This document shows, piece after piece, positions 1 through 7,053 of a stretch of DNA of 42,526 nt. The translations under genes and the position numbers were made by a program. The stretch is from an uncultured Pseudomonadota bacterium (lineage in GTDB: Bacteria; Pseudomonadota; Alphaproteobacteria; Rs-D84): NCBI GenBank assembly GCA_902790415.1, contig CADARU010000006.1:5521-48046 (forward strand), in the 5' to 3' direction. Each line of letters starts with the position of its first letter. Positions within the stretch are counted from its first letter, which is position 1. The notes beneath the pieces are model-generated. The model saw only the letters and a program-made list of their open reading frames with translations, did not search any database and had not been told where the DNA came from.

Positions 1-54
1 GCAGTTTGAAAAAAATTGCAAAATCAAAAATCAAAAAAATTACGAAATAAAAAC

Positions 55-77
55 CGCCCCGTTCGGGGCGATTTTTA
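55..77 (+). terminator. Intrinsic terminator of a gene left of the window
   Basis: A six-pair GC stem (CGCCCC/GGGGCG) closes a GTTC loop and is followed by a T-rich tract. No gene end is visible before it in the window, so it most likely ends a gene that lies to the left. Confidence 0.8.
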
Positions 78-137
78 TTTTTTTACTTGATAATTTACGC
101 TGTTGGTTAATAATGTGGATAAATAAAGGAATAAAGT

Positions 138-776
138 ATGAAAAAACAAGGTGGAAAACAGCGGTTGAAAACACATAATCCGTATCGATACCAATCTCAA
201 ACTGTCACACATTATTGGGGTAAAAAAGTAGAATATTATAAAGAGGCGCGTACAAAACGTATGGAGGCATTGACTGAACAAGCTAAGTCAATCAATCAAA
301 ACATGTTGAATGAATGGGAGATTTGTAAGTCAGAGAAACGACCAAACGAAGCCTGGGAAAACGTATTTCATAAATATCAGCCCGCATTTAACACTAACAC
401 TGGTGAATTTATTGCCGAATATTTAGTTGCAAATAATATTGCACAACGTGGAAAACCATTGCATTGCAGTACTGCAATAAAAAAGATGAACAAAAGCTAT
501 AAGAAAGATACGCGTCGCTTTATGATGTATTTTTATCAAAGGTATATTATTGATTGTAAAATAACAGATTTGTCTTTCCCAGAAACAAGTGAAAAGAATT
601 TAGCGTATTTTTTGCATCACAAATACGGGGTTTTGTTATTAAACGGCAGTGCTTATGATCTTTGTCAAAAGAAAGTTGAGAAATACAGTGCATATGGAGA
701 TTTTTATAAAAAAGAACTGCAACATTATCAAAATTTGTTAAAAAAGTTTTATGTCGCAGATACAAAAACTCGTTAA
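138..776 (+). CDS. Hypothetical basic protein
   Basis: This 212-residue protein is not recognised. It is rich in Lys, Tyr and His, has no signal peptide or membrane segment, and starts with a strongly basic stretch (MKKQGGKQRLK). The middle (about residues 40-125) looks helical and the C-terminal 40 residues could form a Lys-rich helix. The start is supported by AAAGGA 8 bases upstream. A possible promoter (TTGATA at 87-92, AATAAT at 109-114) lies between the preceding terminator and the gene. It stands alone between two terminators, so it is probably a single-gene unit. The composition suggests a cytoplasmic, perhaps nucleic-acid-binding protein, but no fold or motif supports a function. Confidence 0.75.
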   Translation: MKKQGGKQRLKTHNPYRYQSQTVTHYWGKKVEYYKEARTKRMEALTEQAKSINQNMLNEWEICKSEKRPNEAWENVFHKYQPAFNTNTGEFIAEYLVANNIAQRGKPLHCSTAIKKMNKSYKKDTRRFMMYFYQRYIIDCKITDLSFPETSEKNLAYFLHHKYGVLLLNGSAYDLCQKKVEKYSAYGDFYKKELQHYQNLLKKFYVADTKTR

Positions 777-790
777 ATAAACGAACAAAT

Positions 791-813
791 TGCCCCGTTC
801 GGGGCATTTTTTT
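791..813 (+). terminator. Intrinsic terminator after the first gene
   Basis: The stem TGCCCC/GGGGCA closes a GTTC loop, followed by seven T. It sits 14 bases after the stop at 776. Loop and stem are almost the same as in the terminator at 55-77, so this hairpin type is reused locally. Confidence 0.9.
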
Positions 814-884
814 ATCTTTGCAAACGTAACTCCGATGGTATTTTATTTATTGAACGAGATAACGGCAAAACTTCAAAATTCACA

Positions 885-906
885 ATAAAAAACGGTCATA
901 ACGACC
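885..906 (-). terminator. Weak terminator of the small minus-strand gene
   Basis: Read on the minus strand, GGTC-GTTAT-GACC is followed by G and six T. The stem has only four pairs, so the call is tentative. The position just after the stop of the 76-residue gene fits. The rest of 814-914 holds nothing I recognise. Confidence 0.4.
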
Positions 907-914
907 AGTGGTTG

Positions 915-1145
915 TTATTTTGTTTTATGCATGTTGTTAACATATGCTTTATATCGTTTGCACTTTGCTTTTGTTAATTCATCACATGGCGGCAAATCTT
1001 TACTAAATCCACCCTGTTCAAAAAACAACATGGCGCTGTCTGTATTTACCGCATTTGCCAATTCTTCACTGAAACGATTATATGCATTTATTGTTTCTGG
1101 ACAATATTTTAAATCATACGGACAAACCAACATATCATCCGCCAT
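915..1145 (-). CDS. Small hypothetical protein with four Cys
   Basis: This 76-residue protein is unrecognised. It has four Cys (C8, C15, C54, C62) in an otherwise ordinary soluble sequence, with no signal peptide, which could allow metal binding or be coincidental. The start is well supported: AAGGAG lies 6 bases before the ATG on the minus strand, and TTGAAA with a TATATA-like -10 lies further upstream. It is downstream of tRNA-His on the same strand, about 90 bases away, but probably uses its own promoter. The overlapping plus-strand frame has no ribosome binding site. Confidence 0.7.
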   Translation of the reverse strand: MADDMLVCPYDLKYCPETINAYNRFSEELANAVNTDSAMLFFEQGGFSKDLPPCDELTKAKCKRYKAYVNNMHKTK

Positions 1146-1232
1146 TGTTTACTCCTTGGGGTTTGTTTTATATATAACATAATATTTTTTGTTTTCAACA
1201 GAAACTGCCCGGACGGGTATTTTTCAAATTCA

Positions 1233-1310
1233 TGGGGCGGATGACCGGATTCGAACCGGCGACATTCGGTACCACAAACCGACGCTCTAACCAGCTGAGC
1301 TACATCCGCC
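1233..1310 (-). tRNA. tRNA-His (GTG anticodon)
   Basis: On the minus strand the gene folds as a full cloverleaf with anticodon loop TTGTGGT (anticodon GTG). T8-A9 and the D stem GCTC fix the numbering. This leaves an extra G at position -1 that pairs with C73, the identity element of histidine tRNA. CCA is encoded at 1235-1233. A candidate promoter is TTGAAA (1346-1351) and TAAACT (1324-1329) with a 16-base spacer. Confidence 0.97.
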
Positions 1311-1323
1311 ATTGGTAATGTGC

Positions 1324-1351
1324 AGTTTATCATAAAAAAATCAGTTTTCAA
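1324..1351 (-). promoter_or_regulatory. Promoter of tRNA-His
   Basis: Minus strand: -35 TTGAAA (1346-1351), 16-base spacer, -10 TAAACT (1324-1329), about 14 bases before the tRNA 5' end. Confidence 0.5.
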
Positions 1352-1429
1352 GGTTTTTGTTATGTTTGTTATGCTCATGTGGTTTTTCCCTTGCCTTTGG
1401 GGCGGTGGTTTTAGTATTTTTATATTGAT

Positions 1430-3481
1430 ATGAAGCGCGAATTATTCGATTTTTTAAATACAGACCTGCAATTTATACGTGGGGTGGGGCCGGTATTGGC
1501 TGCGCGGTTTAATGATTTGTTGGGTGGACGCAGAATACTGGACTTTTTATTGCATATTCCGTCCTATGTCAAAAATCGTGATATTGTTGATACGATAGAT
1601 TCTGTATCGCCTGGGGAAATCGTTACAATCAATTTATTGGTTAAATCGCACAAACCCGGACGTTCGTTTGGTCGCCGGCGCAGCCCGACACGTATTATCT
1701 GTGCGGATAAAATGGGCAAACAGGTTGTTATACAATTCTTCAATTCAAATTTCCTTGATTATTGGTTAAAAAAATTGCCGGTTGGCGCATGGCGTATTGT
1801 TAGTGGAAAACTAGAACCAGGTAGGACACCAACCATAAATCATCCTGATTTTATCGAAGAACCACAAAATGTCGCCAATATTCCGCGGTTCCAGGCGATT
1901 TATCCCGCGGGTGAGGGGATAACACAAAAAACATTTGCCAATGTTCGTACCCAGGTTTTTGAAAAAATGCGTGGCCTGTATGAAGATGCAGATTCTCATA
2001 TTGTTGAATTTTTTGATGCGTTGCGTGCGGCCCATTTCCCAGAATCAAATTCTGATTTGATGGCGAATTCCGATAATATTGTAAAGTTGGCGTATTTTGA
2101 ATTGTTGGCGCATCAAACCGCCATTGCAATCAGTCGTCGTGCACGTATAAATCCAACAAATTGTCGTGTGGTACGCGCCAAGAAATATGATTTAATGGAC
2201 CGTTTTTATTCCGAATTGCCGTTCGATTTAACTAATGCACAAAAACGCACTGTCCAAGATATTGCCCAAGATTTACAAAAAGCAACCCCTATGATGCGTC
2301 TGGTCCAAGGTGATGTTGGGTGTGGAAAAACAATGGTTGCGATGGCTGCTATGGTTATGATGGCAGAATTTGGTGCGCAAACGGTCTTGCTGGCACCAAC
2401 GGACACATTGGCAAATCAACATTATGAAAAACTAAAACCGATGTGTGAAAAATTAGGTTTGGTTTGCGATATTTTGACTGGACGCGATAAAGGCGTGGCG
2501 CGGCGCGAAAAATTAACATCTTTGCGTTCGGGGCGGACAAAGTTTGTTGTTGGAACGCATGCGTTATTTTCCGAAGATGTTATTTATAAAGATTTGGGGT
2601 TGGTAATAATAGATGAACAACATCGTTTTGGCGTTGCGCAACGTGATACAATGCGTGCCAAAGGAAATAATCCTGATGTTTTGGCATTGTCTGCGACACC
2701 AATACCACGAACGTTGTCTATGACGATGTACGGTGATATGGACGTATCAATTATAAATGAAAAACCTGCGGGACGGTTACCGATTAAAACAACAAAATTA
2801 TCTGTGTCACGTATCAACGATTTAATCGCGCGCCTGCGGGGCCAGGTTGCCGCCGGTGCCAAGGTGTTTTGGGTGTGTCCTTTGGTCCAAGAATCCGAAG
2901 AATCAGACATGACCGCGGCGGTTGCGCGTCATGATGAATTAAAACAGGTGTTTTCTGGGGTTGGGTTGGTTCATGGCCAAATGCCAAAGTTTGAACGTGA
3001 TGCGGTAATGTCTGAATTTGCCAATGATAATTCCAATATGAAAATCTTGGTTGCCACAACTGTGATAGAAGTTGGCATAGATGTTCCACGTGCATCAATT
3101 ATTGTTATTGAAAATGCCGAACGTTTTGGATTGGCGGCTTTGCATCAACTGCGTGGGCGCGTTGGTCGTGGAAATACGCAATCTTATTGTATATTGTTGT
3201 TCGGAAATAATGTTTCGCCCGATGGGTTAAAACGTTTGGATGTTTTATGTGAAACAGATGACGGATTTGTAATTGCCGAACAAGATTTAATGATGCGTGG
3301 TGTGGGTGAACTGTTGGGAACGCGCCAATCAGGTTGGATAAATTATCATTTTGTTGATTATAAACAACATAGGGATTTATTCAAATTGGCAACACGTGCC
3401 GCCGCAGATATGGTTGATACAGAAGATTGGGTTTCTGATTTAATGTATATATTTGGGCGCACAACCCATTTGGGGGCATAA
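1430..3481 (+). CDS. recG: ATP-dependent DNA helicase RecG
   Basis: RecG remodels stalled replication forks and branch-migrates recombination intermediates. The 683-residue length is typical. The N-terminal wedge/OB region has a helix-hairpin-helix-like start (FIRGVGP) and is followed by a superfamily-2 helicase core: Walker A GDVGCGKT at residues 294-301, the DEQH box at 395-398 followed by RFGVAQR, motif III ALSATPIPRT, and the QLRGRVGRG motif near the end of helicase domain 2. No Shine-Dalgarno sequence precedes the ATG; a -10-like TATTTT (1415-1420) lies only 9 bases before it, so the mRNA may be leaderless. The next gene starts right behind the stop, which suggests co-transcription. Confidence 0.97.
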   Translation: MKRELFDFLNTDLQFIRGVGPVLAARFNDLLGGRRILDFLLHIPSYVKNRDIVDTIDSVSPGEIVTINLLVKSHKPGRSFGRRRSPTRIICADKMGKQVVIQFFNSNFLDYWLKKLPVGAWRIVSGKLEPGRTPTINHPDFIEEPQNVANIPRFQAIYPAGEGITQKTFANVRTQVFEKMRGLYEDADSHIVEFFDALRAAHFPESNSDLMANSDNIVKLAYFELLAHQTAIAISRRARINPTNCRVVRAKKYDLMDRFYSELPFDLTNAQKRTVQDIAQDLQKATPMMRLVQGDVGCGKTMVAMAAMVMMAEFGAQTVLLAPTDTLANQHYEKLKPMCEKLGLVCDILTGRDKGVARREKLTSLRSGRTKFVVGTHALFSEDVIYKDLGLVIIDEQHRFGVAQRDTMRAKGNNPDVLALSATPIPRTLSMTMYGDMDVSIINEKPAGRLPIKTTKLSVSRINDLIARLRGQVAAGAKVFWVCPLVQESEESDMTAAVARHDELKQVFSGVGLVHGQMPKFERDAVMSEFANDNSNMKILVATTVIEVGIDVPRASIIVIENAERFGLAALHQLRGRVGRGNTQSYCILLFGNNVSPDGLKRLDVLCETDDGFVIAEQDLMMRGVGELLGTRQSGWINYHFVDYKQHRDLFKLATRAAADMVDTEDWVSDLMYIFGRTTHLGA

Positions 3482-3482
3482 G

Positions 3483-4784
3483 GTGAGAAGAATTTTTATT
3501 GCTTTTTTATGCGCGTTATCTATGGCGGTTGCGCCTTGTTTCGGTGCATCTGTTATAACAGATACGGAAATACAAAAAGTTGTGGGGGATTTGATTTCGC
3601 CATTATTGGTCGCGGCGGACATGTCGCCAAGTCGGACAAAAATTCACATTGTTGCCGATGATACATTTAATGCGTTTGTCATGGGGGGCGAAGATGTTTA
3701 TATTTACACCGGATTATTAACCCGTATTCAAACACCAAATGCACTGCGTGCGGTTGTTGCGCACGAATTAGGACACACATTGGGCGGACACATGGCGCAA
3801 ATGTCGGACCGCATGGCCATAGAAATGAAACGTGCAATGATAATTCAGGCATTGGGTGTCGGACTGATGTTGGCCGGCGGTAACGCATCGCTTGGTGCCG
3901 GTATGGTTGCGGGTGCCGGTGGTGTTGCGCGTCAATCGTTGTTATCTTTTTCGCGTGATGAAGAACGTATCGCAGATAATATGGGGGTGGATTTAATGTT
4001 GCGTGCAAATCAAAATCCTGATGGTTTTTTAGAAGTTTTTACACAAATGAACGAAATGTCTGAACATATCGAATCCAAGATAAATCCAAATTCTATAAAT
4101 CACCCATTAACATCAGAACGTTTGAATAATGTTCGACAAAAATTGGCAAAGATAAATGTAAAAAAAATGCCGCACGATGGTCAGAAAACAATATATGAAT
4201 ACAATATGGTTCGTGCAAAATTGGTCGGGTACCTGGATACAGAAGAACGGGTTAGGGCGCTGTATCCATCATCAGATAAATCAGATGCGGCAATTTATGC
4301 GCGTGCGATTGCAAATATGCAACGTGGTAATTTGTCGGGGGCATCTGTTGGAACCAAGACCTTGATTTCACGTCATCCAAAAAATCCTTATTTTTATGAA
4401 CTCTTGGGTGATATAAAATATAAGTACGGACATTTTGACGACAGTGTAATTGCATACGAACAGGCGTTAAAGTTAGTTGCCGCCGCCCCACAAATCGAGA
4501 GTGCATTAGCATTAGTGTTAAACGAACGTAACAAACCGGGTGATAAAGAACGTGCCATAGAATTATGCAAGCACTCTTTGCTGATGGAACCCGAACCTAT
4601 GGCATATTGGGTAATGGCATTGGCATACGGTGATGATGCGCGTGCGGATTGGGCATTGGCGGAATATTATATGATGCAAAAACAACCTGCCAAGGCCAAG
4701 AAACATGCACGTACGGCCAAATCAAATCTGAAACCAAATTCACCAGAACACATCAAGGCAAATGATATTTTGAACAATAACTAG
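3483..4784 (+). CDS. Periplasmic M48 metalloprotease with TPR repeats (BepA-like)
   Basis: This is an exported zinc protease of the M48 family. I chose the GTG at 3483, one base after the recG stop, because it gives a clean signal peptide (RRIFIAFLCALSMAVAPCFGA); an ATG at 3453 inside recG would add ten residues before it. HELGH at residues 94-98 holds two zinc ligands and the catalytic Glu; RDEERIADNMG supplies the third ligand. The last 200 residues look like TPR helices. This protease-plus-TPR layout matches BepA/YfgC, which in E. coli removes or rescues stalled LptD and BamA clients at the outer membrane. Assignment to BepA itself is by architecture. The stop codon overlaps that of the convergent rph gene. 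Confidence 0.88.
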   Translation: MRRIFIAFLCALSMAVAPCFGASVITDTEIQKVVGDLISPLLVAADMSPSRTKIHIVADDTFNAFVMGGEDVYIYTGLLTRIQTPNALRAVVAHELGHTLGGHMAQMSDRMAIEMKRAMIIQALGVGLMLAGGNASLGAGMVAGAGGVARQSLLSFSRDEERIADNMGVDLMLRANQNPDGFLEVFTQMNEMSEHIESKINPNSINHPLTSERLNNVRQKLAKINVKKMPHDGQKTIYEYNMVRAKLVGYLDTEERVRALYPSSDKSDAAIYARAIANMQRGNLSGASVGTKTLISRHPKNPYFYELLGDIKYKYGHFDDSVIAYEQALKLVAAAPQIESALALVLNERNKPGDKERAIELCKHSLLMEPEPMAYWVMALAYGDDARADWALAEYYMMQKQPAKAKKHARTAKSNLKPNSPEHIKANDILNNN

Positions 4785-5497
4785 TCCAAGACCTGTTTTT
4801 GTAAATCAATCAATTTCTTACAACCATCGGCCGCCATTTGCATCAGTGCATTTATTTGTGCAACGTCAAATGGGTGTTGTTCGCCGGTTGCCTGGATTTC
4901 GATAAAGCGACCATCTTCGCCGACAACAAAATTTGAATCCAATTCGGCCACGCAATCTTCATCATAATCTAAATCTAGGACCAATTCGCCGTTCCACAGA
5001 CCCGCACTTATTGCGGCAACGTGTTCTTGAATTGGGTTTTCGTGTATGCGTCCTTGGTCAATTAACCAACGTACCGCCAAACAAAGTGCAACAAAACCAC
5101 CGGTGATACTGGCGCATCTGGTTCCGCCATCGCCTTGGATAACATCGCAATCGATAGTAATCGTATGTTTGCCCAATTTGTCCATGTCAACAACACTGCG
5201 CAATGCGCGACCAATCAAACGAGATATTTCCGCGCTGCGATGGTCTTTGGACAATGCATCACGTCCTTTGCGTGCGGCATTTGCACGTGGCAACATTGAA
5301 TATTCCGCCGTAACCCAACCGCCTGTTTTGTTTTGCTGGCGTTTCCATAGTGGCTGATTCAAATCAACGGTTGCGGTGCATAAAACCTGGGTTCCGCCCA
5401 TTTTTATTAAACAAGAACCTTCGGCCCATTTGTTAACACCTGTTTCCATTGATACAGGCCGCATTTGATTAGATTTTCTAAGTGACGGACGCAACAT
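4781..5497 (-). CDS. rph: Ribonuclease PH
   Basis: RNase PH is a phosphate-dependent 3' exoribonuclease that trims tRNA precursors. The 238-residue length is standard. Family signatures are visible: the N-terminal RP-S-RK region, TEYSMLPRA-type sequence (AEYSMLPRA), RSAEISRLIGRALR, and DCDVIQGDGGTRCASITGG, which contributes to the phosphate and active site. The ribosome binding site AAAGGA lies close to the ATG, and a good promoter is present upstream. The TAG stop shares the palindrome CTAG with the stop of the convergent protease gene. Confidence 0.97.
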   Translation of the reverse strand: MLRPSLRKSNQMRPVSMETGVNKWAEGSCLIKMGGTQVLCTATVDLNQPLWKRQQNKTGGWVTAEYSMLPRANAARKGRDALSKDHRSAEISRLIGRALRSVVDMDKLGKHTITIDCDVIQGDGGTRCASITGGFVALCLAVRWLIDQGRIHENPIQEHVAAISAGLWNGELVLDLDYDEDCVAELDSNFVVGEDGRFIEIQATGEQHPFDVAQINALMQMAADGCKKLIDLQKQVLD

Positions 5498-5529
5498 ATT
5501 AAATCCTTTGATTTGTACAGAATATGCCC

Positions 5530-5557
5530 AGTATAATCAACAAAACTGCAAATGCAA
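5530..5557 (-). promoter_or_regulatory. Promoter of rph
   Basis: Minus strand: -35 TTGCAT (5552-5557), 16-base spacer, -10 TATACT (5530-5535). The predicted 5' UTR is about 25 bases. Confidence 0.6.
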
Positions 5558-5579
5558 TTTTTTTGTTGTTGTTTTATCC

Positions 5580-5609
5580 TTGACATAATTTTATAGAAAT
5601 TTTTATAAT
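5580..5609 (+). promoter_or_regulatory. Strong promoter of the Cys-rich gene
   Basis: Consensus -35 TTGACA (5580-5585), 18-base spacer, consensus -10 TATAAT (5604-5609). AGGAAAGAG at 5623-5631 looks like a ribosome binding site but lies about 28 bases before the only in-frame ATG. Confidence 0.75.
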
Positions 5610-5659
5610 GCACACATAAAACCAGGAAAGAGAACTCAATAGACCAAAAAGCAAACAAA

Positions 5660-6874
5660 ATGTTCGGAATCCCGCAGAAATCTAGAGAGAGAGTAATAAG
5701 GTCTGTCGGCCTAATGTTTGCTGTACTTGCGGTGTTTGTTAAAGAAGCTTCGGGTTATCATCCTAATAATTTTTCTGGCTCCCCGTTTTGTGGAACAGGT
5801 GAGATTGCATTGGGCGGTCATGATGGCGAATGCGATTGGTATCATGGGGAGCAAGTTGTAAATGTTTCAAATAGTTCGCTTCCAAGATATAGGGAGTGTG
5901 GTTATTGGTGTGGCGGCCCCAATGATAATAACAGAATACTACCTGATGGTAAGTTCGGAATTTGTTCAACGTGGCATTTGGAATATCGTGGAAGTGGTAG
6001 TTGTGTGAACTACACATGTATCGGAAACACTATTACATGTAAAACTATAAACAATAGTAACGACTGTCAGTCGGGCAACGATGCCGGTTTTTATTATCCT
6101 CCGATTTTTTATGATAATTCTAATCCTAGTGGAACGTCCAGTTGGTCTATATATGGTGTGAATTTTGCTAATGTTATCCCAACAGGTTCTGCAACGGTAA
6201 ATGTGCCGTCAAGTAGTTCTTCCGGAACAACGGGTGATGGTTGGAATACAAATTGTGTATTGTCTGCTTCCACTAGCACAGGGTTAGAGGGTATGCATTG
6301 CTCGGATGCCGATCTTAAGATGACTTCTGATGCTAAGGCGGGTGGTAACGCAATTAAAGGTTTTTTTGTCCGATACAATAAGAGTTCTCTAAAAATAGAT
6401 TGTACGGGGTGTGTCGCAGGGTGGAAACTTACCGGTTCTAGTCCGGAACGTAAATGTAACGCGTGCAATACCGCAGGGCATTTTGTGCATCCCACCGGCA
6501 GTACCACTGTTTGTTCATGTGCTTATGGATATACACGGCAAGGTGATACTTGTGTCCATCCAGATGGCAGTTATTTTTATTGCACTGGTAATTCTGCAAA
6601 CACATGTGTCTGTCCCAGTGGTTTTGAGAATATTACACCCAGAAGTGGAACTTGTGGTAATGTTTCTGGTGGGCCGTGTAAACAAAATTTTCGATTTGAT
6701 GGGGGTACCAATAGCTGTGTTTGTGATGAACCTTATTATACCTGGGATAAAGGCGACCCGAACGACCCCGAAGATGACGAATGTAACGTTAACAACGGTG
6801 CCATATACAAAGACAATACCGGTTTGTTTAAGTTAGGAGATGTGAGTTGCGGTGAAATGCCGTGGTGGCTTTAG
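5660..6874 (+). CDS. Exported Cys-rich protein with EGF-like repeats
   Basis: This 404-residue protein has a basic start and a hydrophobic segment (residues about 16-31), consistent with a signal peptide, then 27 Cys. The C-terminal half is a series of short Cys modules (CTGC, CNAC, CSC, CVC) resembling EGF- or TNFR-like folds, so disulfides in the periplasm or outside the cell are likely. A Ser/Thr/Gly-rich linker lies at about residues 170-195. The last 50 residues share spacing and motifs with the fragment at 25906-26223: CVC, a DP.DPE.D.C run, Y.D.TG.F, then SC and WW. A strong promoter precedes it. The ribosome binding site is oddly far from the ATG, so a start upstream at a rare codon is possible. 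Function is unknown; a surface or adhesion role is only a guess. Confidence 0.8.
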   Translation: MFGIPQKSRERVIRSVGLMFAVLAVFVKEASGYHPNNFSGSPFCGTGEIALGGHDGECDWYHGEQVVNVSNSSLPRYRECGYWCGGPNDNNRILPDGKFGICSTWHLEYRGSGSCVNYTCIGNTITCKTINNSNDCQSGNDAGFYYPPIFYDNSNPSGTSSWSIYGVNFANVIPTGSATVNVPSSSSSGTTGDGWNTNCVLSASTSTGLEGMHCSDADLKMTSDAKAGGNAIKGFFVRYNKSSLKIDCTGCVAGWKLTGSSPERKCNACNTAGHFVHPTGSTTVCSCAYGYTRQGDTCVHPDGSYFYCTGNSANTCVCPSGFENITPRSGTCGNVSGGPCKQNFRFDGGTNSCVCDEPYYTWDKGDPNDPEDDECNVNNGAIYKDNTGLFKLGDVSCGEMPWWL

Positions 6875-6886
6875 TTTTTAATTTTT

Positions 6887-6915
6887 TTGTTGCGAACACC
6901 TTTATTATTTATAAT
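6887..6915 (+). promoter_or_regulatory. Promoter of the lysS leader
   Basis: Consensus -10 TATAAT at 6910-6915 with a weak -35 TTGTTG at 6887-6892 (17-base spacer). It would start a transcript near 6922, about 28 bases before the Lys-rich mini-ORF and 130 bases before lysS. Confidence 0.6.
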
Positions 6916-6949
6916 AATGCCAAGTGTAACCCAGGGGTTAAAACAAGTT

Positions 6950-6982
6950 ATGAAAAAAATTTGTAAAAAATCTTTATTGTAA
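6950..6982 (+). CDS. Candidate lysine-rich leader peptide of lysS
   Basis: A ten-codon ORF encodes MKKICKKSLL: four of ten residues are Lys, in two adjacent pairs, directly upstream of the lysyl-tRNA synthetase gene. AGGGG at 6933-6937 lies 12 bases before the ATG, a usable but long spacing. Just after the stop comes a segment (6984-6992) that can pair with 7007-7015 and so block the terminator at 7006-7035. The geometry fits ribosome-mediated attenuation: stalling at Lys codons 6965-6970 leaves the antiterminator free, while termination of translation at 6980 covers it. A-rich DNA often encodes Lys by chance, so the call rests on the combination of features. Confidence 0.55.
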   Translation: MKKICKKSLL

Positions 6983-6983
6983 T

Positions 6984-7035
6984 TGTGCGACCATGGAAAA
7001 TTCTGCGGGCGCACATTTCGGGTGCCCGTTTTTTT
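6984..7035 (+). promoter_or_regulatory. Candidate attenuator with antiterminator and terminator
   Basis: Terminator: stem 7006-7012 with 7022-7028 (CGGGCGC/GTGCCCG, one G-U pair) followed by seven T (7029-7035). Antiterminator: 6984-6992 with 7007-7015, eight pairs and one mismatch, including the run TGTGCG/CGCACA. The two use the same bases 7007-7012 and cannot coexist. It could instead be only the terminator of the Cys-rich gene, whose stop is 130 bases upstream. Confidence 0.6.
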
Positions 7036-7053
7036 ATAAAAAAAGGTAAAAAT

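Noticed and set aside
1109..1378. Minus-strand ORF over tRNA-His
   Set aside because: Translation of the tRNA itself (VAQLVRAS...GHPP); not a protein gene.
6985..7053. Upstream ATG start of lysS
   Set aside because: The extra 23 codons lie across the terminator hairpin and have no ribosome binding site; ATG 7054 has AAAAGG.
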